DNA of 64,000 bases, taken from assembly GCA_964623815.1 (NCBI GenBank), contig CAZUVR010000012.1:1-64000 (forward strand). The letters are read 5' to 3'. The DNA is from Chroococcopsis sp964623815 (GTDB taxonomy: Bacteria; Cyanobacteriota; Cyanobacteriia; Cyanobacteriales; Microcystaceae). Shown here piece after piece: positions 62,750 to 64,000 of this stretch. The first letter of the stretch is position 1. Each line of letters begins with the position of its first letter. The translations under genes and the position numbers were made by a program. The notes under the pieces are model-generated. The model made no database searches. It saw only the letters and a list, made by a program, of their open reading frames with translations, and was not told where the DNA came from.

Positions 62750-63160
62750 TTAACGTTTCGAGTATTGGGGAGCCTTGCGGGCTTTGTGTAAACCGTATTT
62801 CTTCCGTTCTTTCGCTCTCGGGTCGCGGGTTAGATAACCTTCGCTCTTGAGGGGCTGACGATTTTCGGGGGCCAGCTCACATAAAGCCCGGGCGACACCT
62901 AATTTAACCGCGTCGGCCTGACCGGTTAAACCGCCGCCCTCGGCTTTAACGAGAATATCATAATCGTTCTCTAAACCGAGAGTCTCCAAGGGAGCGCGGA
63001 TAGTTTGAATATAGGTAGGTATACGATTAAAGTGAATGTTACCAGGACGACCGTTAACGGTGATCTCGCCGCTTCCGGGTACAAGGCGCACTCGGGCGAT
63101 CGCGGATTTACGTCTACCGGTTCCCCAGTACACCACTCTATCTTTATTATCTACTGCCAT
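62750..63160 (-). CDS. rpsI: 30S ribosomal protein S9
   Basis: S9 contacts the P-site tRNA through its basic C-terminal tail, seen here as KARKAPQYSKR. The 136 residues contain GTGRRKSAIARVRLVPGSG near the start and GGGLTGQADAVKLGVARAL. It lies between rplM and rpmE, two bases after rplM. Confidence 0.97.
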   Translation of the reverse strand: MAVDNKDRVVYWGTGRRKSAIARVRLVPGSGEITVNGRPGNIHFNRIPTYIQTIRAPLETLGLENDYDILVKAEGGGLTGQADAVKLGVARALCELAPENRQPLKSEGYLTRDPRAKERKKYGLHKARKAPQYSKR

Positions 63161-63162
63161 AA

Positions 63163-63615
63163 TTAGTTACCTCCAGGAATCGTATTAATGGTTAAAACTT
63201 CTGGTTGTTGGGCTGCGTGGGGGTGTTTGTTACCGGCGTAAACTTTTAATTTGGTGAACAATTTCCGTCCGAGACTGTTTTTCGGTAGCATACCTTTAAT
63301 GGCGTGTTCGACGATCCGCTCAGGAATACGTTTCTGTAACTTGTTGAAGGGTTCTACCTTCATCCCGCCGGGTCTACCGGAGTTTCTGCGGTAGAGTTTC
63401 TGCTCAGATTTTTTACCGGTGACGGCTACTTTCTCGGCGTTGATGATGATGACGAAATCACCAGTATCGAGATGGGGGGTATAGGTGGCTTTATTTTTAC
63501 CGCGTAGGATCATCGCTACTTCGGTAGCTAGACGGCCTAAGCGTTGGTCGGCCGCGTCGATCACGTACCACTTTTTATCGAGGTCGTTGACATTGGGTAA
63601 GGGGGTTTTGTTCAT
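63163..63615 (-). CDS. rplM: 50S ribosomal protein L13
   Basis: L13 is an early assembly protein of the large subunit. The 150 residues contain KKWYVIDAADQRLGRLAT, GKNKATYTPHLDTGDFVIIINA and AIKGMLPKNSLGR. It follows truA by 17 bases in the conserved order truA-rplM-rpsI-rpmE, which is typical of the cyanobacterial ribosomal protein cluster. Confidence 0.97.
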   Translation of the reverse strand: MNKTPLPNVNDLDKKWYVIDAADQRLGRLATEVAMILRGKNKATYTPHLDTGDFVIIINAEKVAVTGKKSEQKLYRRNSGRPGGMKVEPFNKLQKRIPERIVEHAIKGMLPKNSLGRKLFTKLKVYAGNKHPHAAQQPEVLTINTIPGGN

Positions 63616-63632
63616 GATTATTACAAATGTGA

Positions 63633-64000
63633 TTAGATTTGATTGATAGGGCGAAAACTAAAGAGGGGCTGGGTATCAAACCAGACATTTTCCGGGAAAG
63701 GGAAATCGGGATAACCGACTCGTAGAAGACATAACCCTTTAGCTGGGGCTGCGTATTTTACTTCTTCGCGCCGTTCTTGGCTCCAAATTTCCGTGAAGTT
63801 GGCGATCGATCTCTGTTTACTTCCCACCTCCACCAACATCCCTACCAGTAAGCGCACCATCCCGTATAAAAATCCGTTGGCTTGGATTTCCACCATCACC
63901 AGAGGGCCATTCCTGTAGCATTCCACCGCCTGCACATCTACCCAAGAATGTTGCCTGCTGGAATTAGCCCGGTGGAAAGCAGAAAGGTGATGTTTTCCCA
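63633..64000 (-). CDS. truA: tRNA pseudouridine synthase A (N-terminal end beyond the window)
   Basis: TruA makes pseudouridine at positions 38-40 of tRNA anticodon arms. The window holds its C-terminal 120 or so residues; the frame stays open to the right edge, reading AFHRANSSRQHSWVDVQ. The stretch VEIQANGFLYGMVRLLVGMLVEVG is the family signature. The catalytic Asp lies in the missing part. Confidence 0.93.
   Translation of the reverse strand, partial: GKHHLSAFHRANSSRQHSWVDVQAVECYRNGPLVMVEIQANGFLYGMVRLLVGMLVEVGSKQRSIANFTEIWSQERREEVKYAAPAKGLCLLRVGYPDFPFPENVWFDTQPLFSFRPINQI

Overview
This window is a chromosomal piece of a cyanobacterium. The evidence is a set of lineage-typical genes (rpaA, a phycobilin-type heme oxygenase, ndhO, a cyAbrB regulator, a GUN4-domain protein, the DUF3038/DUF4335 pair, a short cyanobacterial-type kdpD) and many GCGATCGC (HIP1) palindromes, for example at 2721, 3814, 5142, 25994, 26006 and 28565. 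I cannot name the genus. No tRNA, rRNA, CRISPR array or intact insertion sequence was seen.

Layout. 1-10.4 kb is housekeeping and regulation: rpaA (cut by the window edge), ho1, a GAF/PP2C phosphatase, argH, a NUDIX hydrolase, ndhO, cobD/cbiB with a GFA protein, Rrf2 and cyAbrB regulators, and an RluE-type pseudouridine synthase. 10.4-26.7 kb holds a tandem universal stress protein, topA, nadA, a TVP38 membrane protein, the arsM-arsS arsenosugar pair, a GUN4-domain protein, an operon running from apt through a DppB-like permease to two small proteins, DUF3038/DUF4335, ppsA and an ABC-2 permease. 26.8-41.5 kb contains two sensor kinases (one fused to an extra membrane-bound extracytoplasmic domain), cobA, an AI-2E/solute-binding/DUF2079 operon, a beta-propeller-like protein and the ATP-grasp/alpha-E/transglutaminase triad. 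41.7-44.5 kb holds a peroxiredoxin-glutaredoxin fusion, Dps and a probable pseudokinase.

44.5-53.2 kb is a potassium-uptake locus. A short kdpD is divergent from kdpA-kdpB-kdpG-kdpC, which is followed by a histidine kinase and a NarL-type regulator. The locus contains three runs of 100 N. Two of them, inside kdpA and kdpB, are assembly artefacts: the 55 bases before the gap are repeated exactly after it, and collapsing the overlap restores intact genes. The locus looks richer in G+C than its surroundings. A MITE-like element sits between kdpC and the kinase.

53.2-60.9 kb is the accessory region of most interest. After a nuclease/transposase remnant and a BrnT/BrnA toxin-antitoxin pair comes a tight four-gene operon. 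It encodes a membrane-anchored vWA protein, a 1104-residue tubulin/FtsZ-superfamily GTPase-like protein with a SHOCT-like tail, a MotA/TolQ/ExbB-like channel protein with a long helical tail, and a MotB/OmpA-like peptidoglycan-binding partner. The last two resemble the ZorA/ZorB motor of Zorya defence systems, but no zorC, zorD or zorE is present. This is a candidate for a little-described membrane-associated tubulin plus ion-motor system. The window ends with a DUF1254/DUF1214 protein and the ribosomal cluster truA-rplM-rpsI-rpmE on the minus strand.
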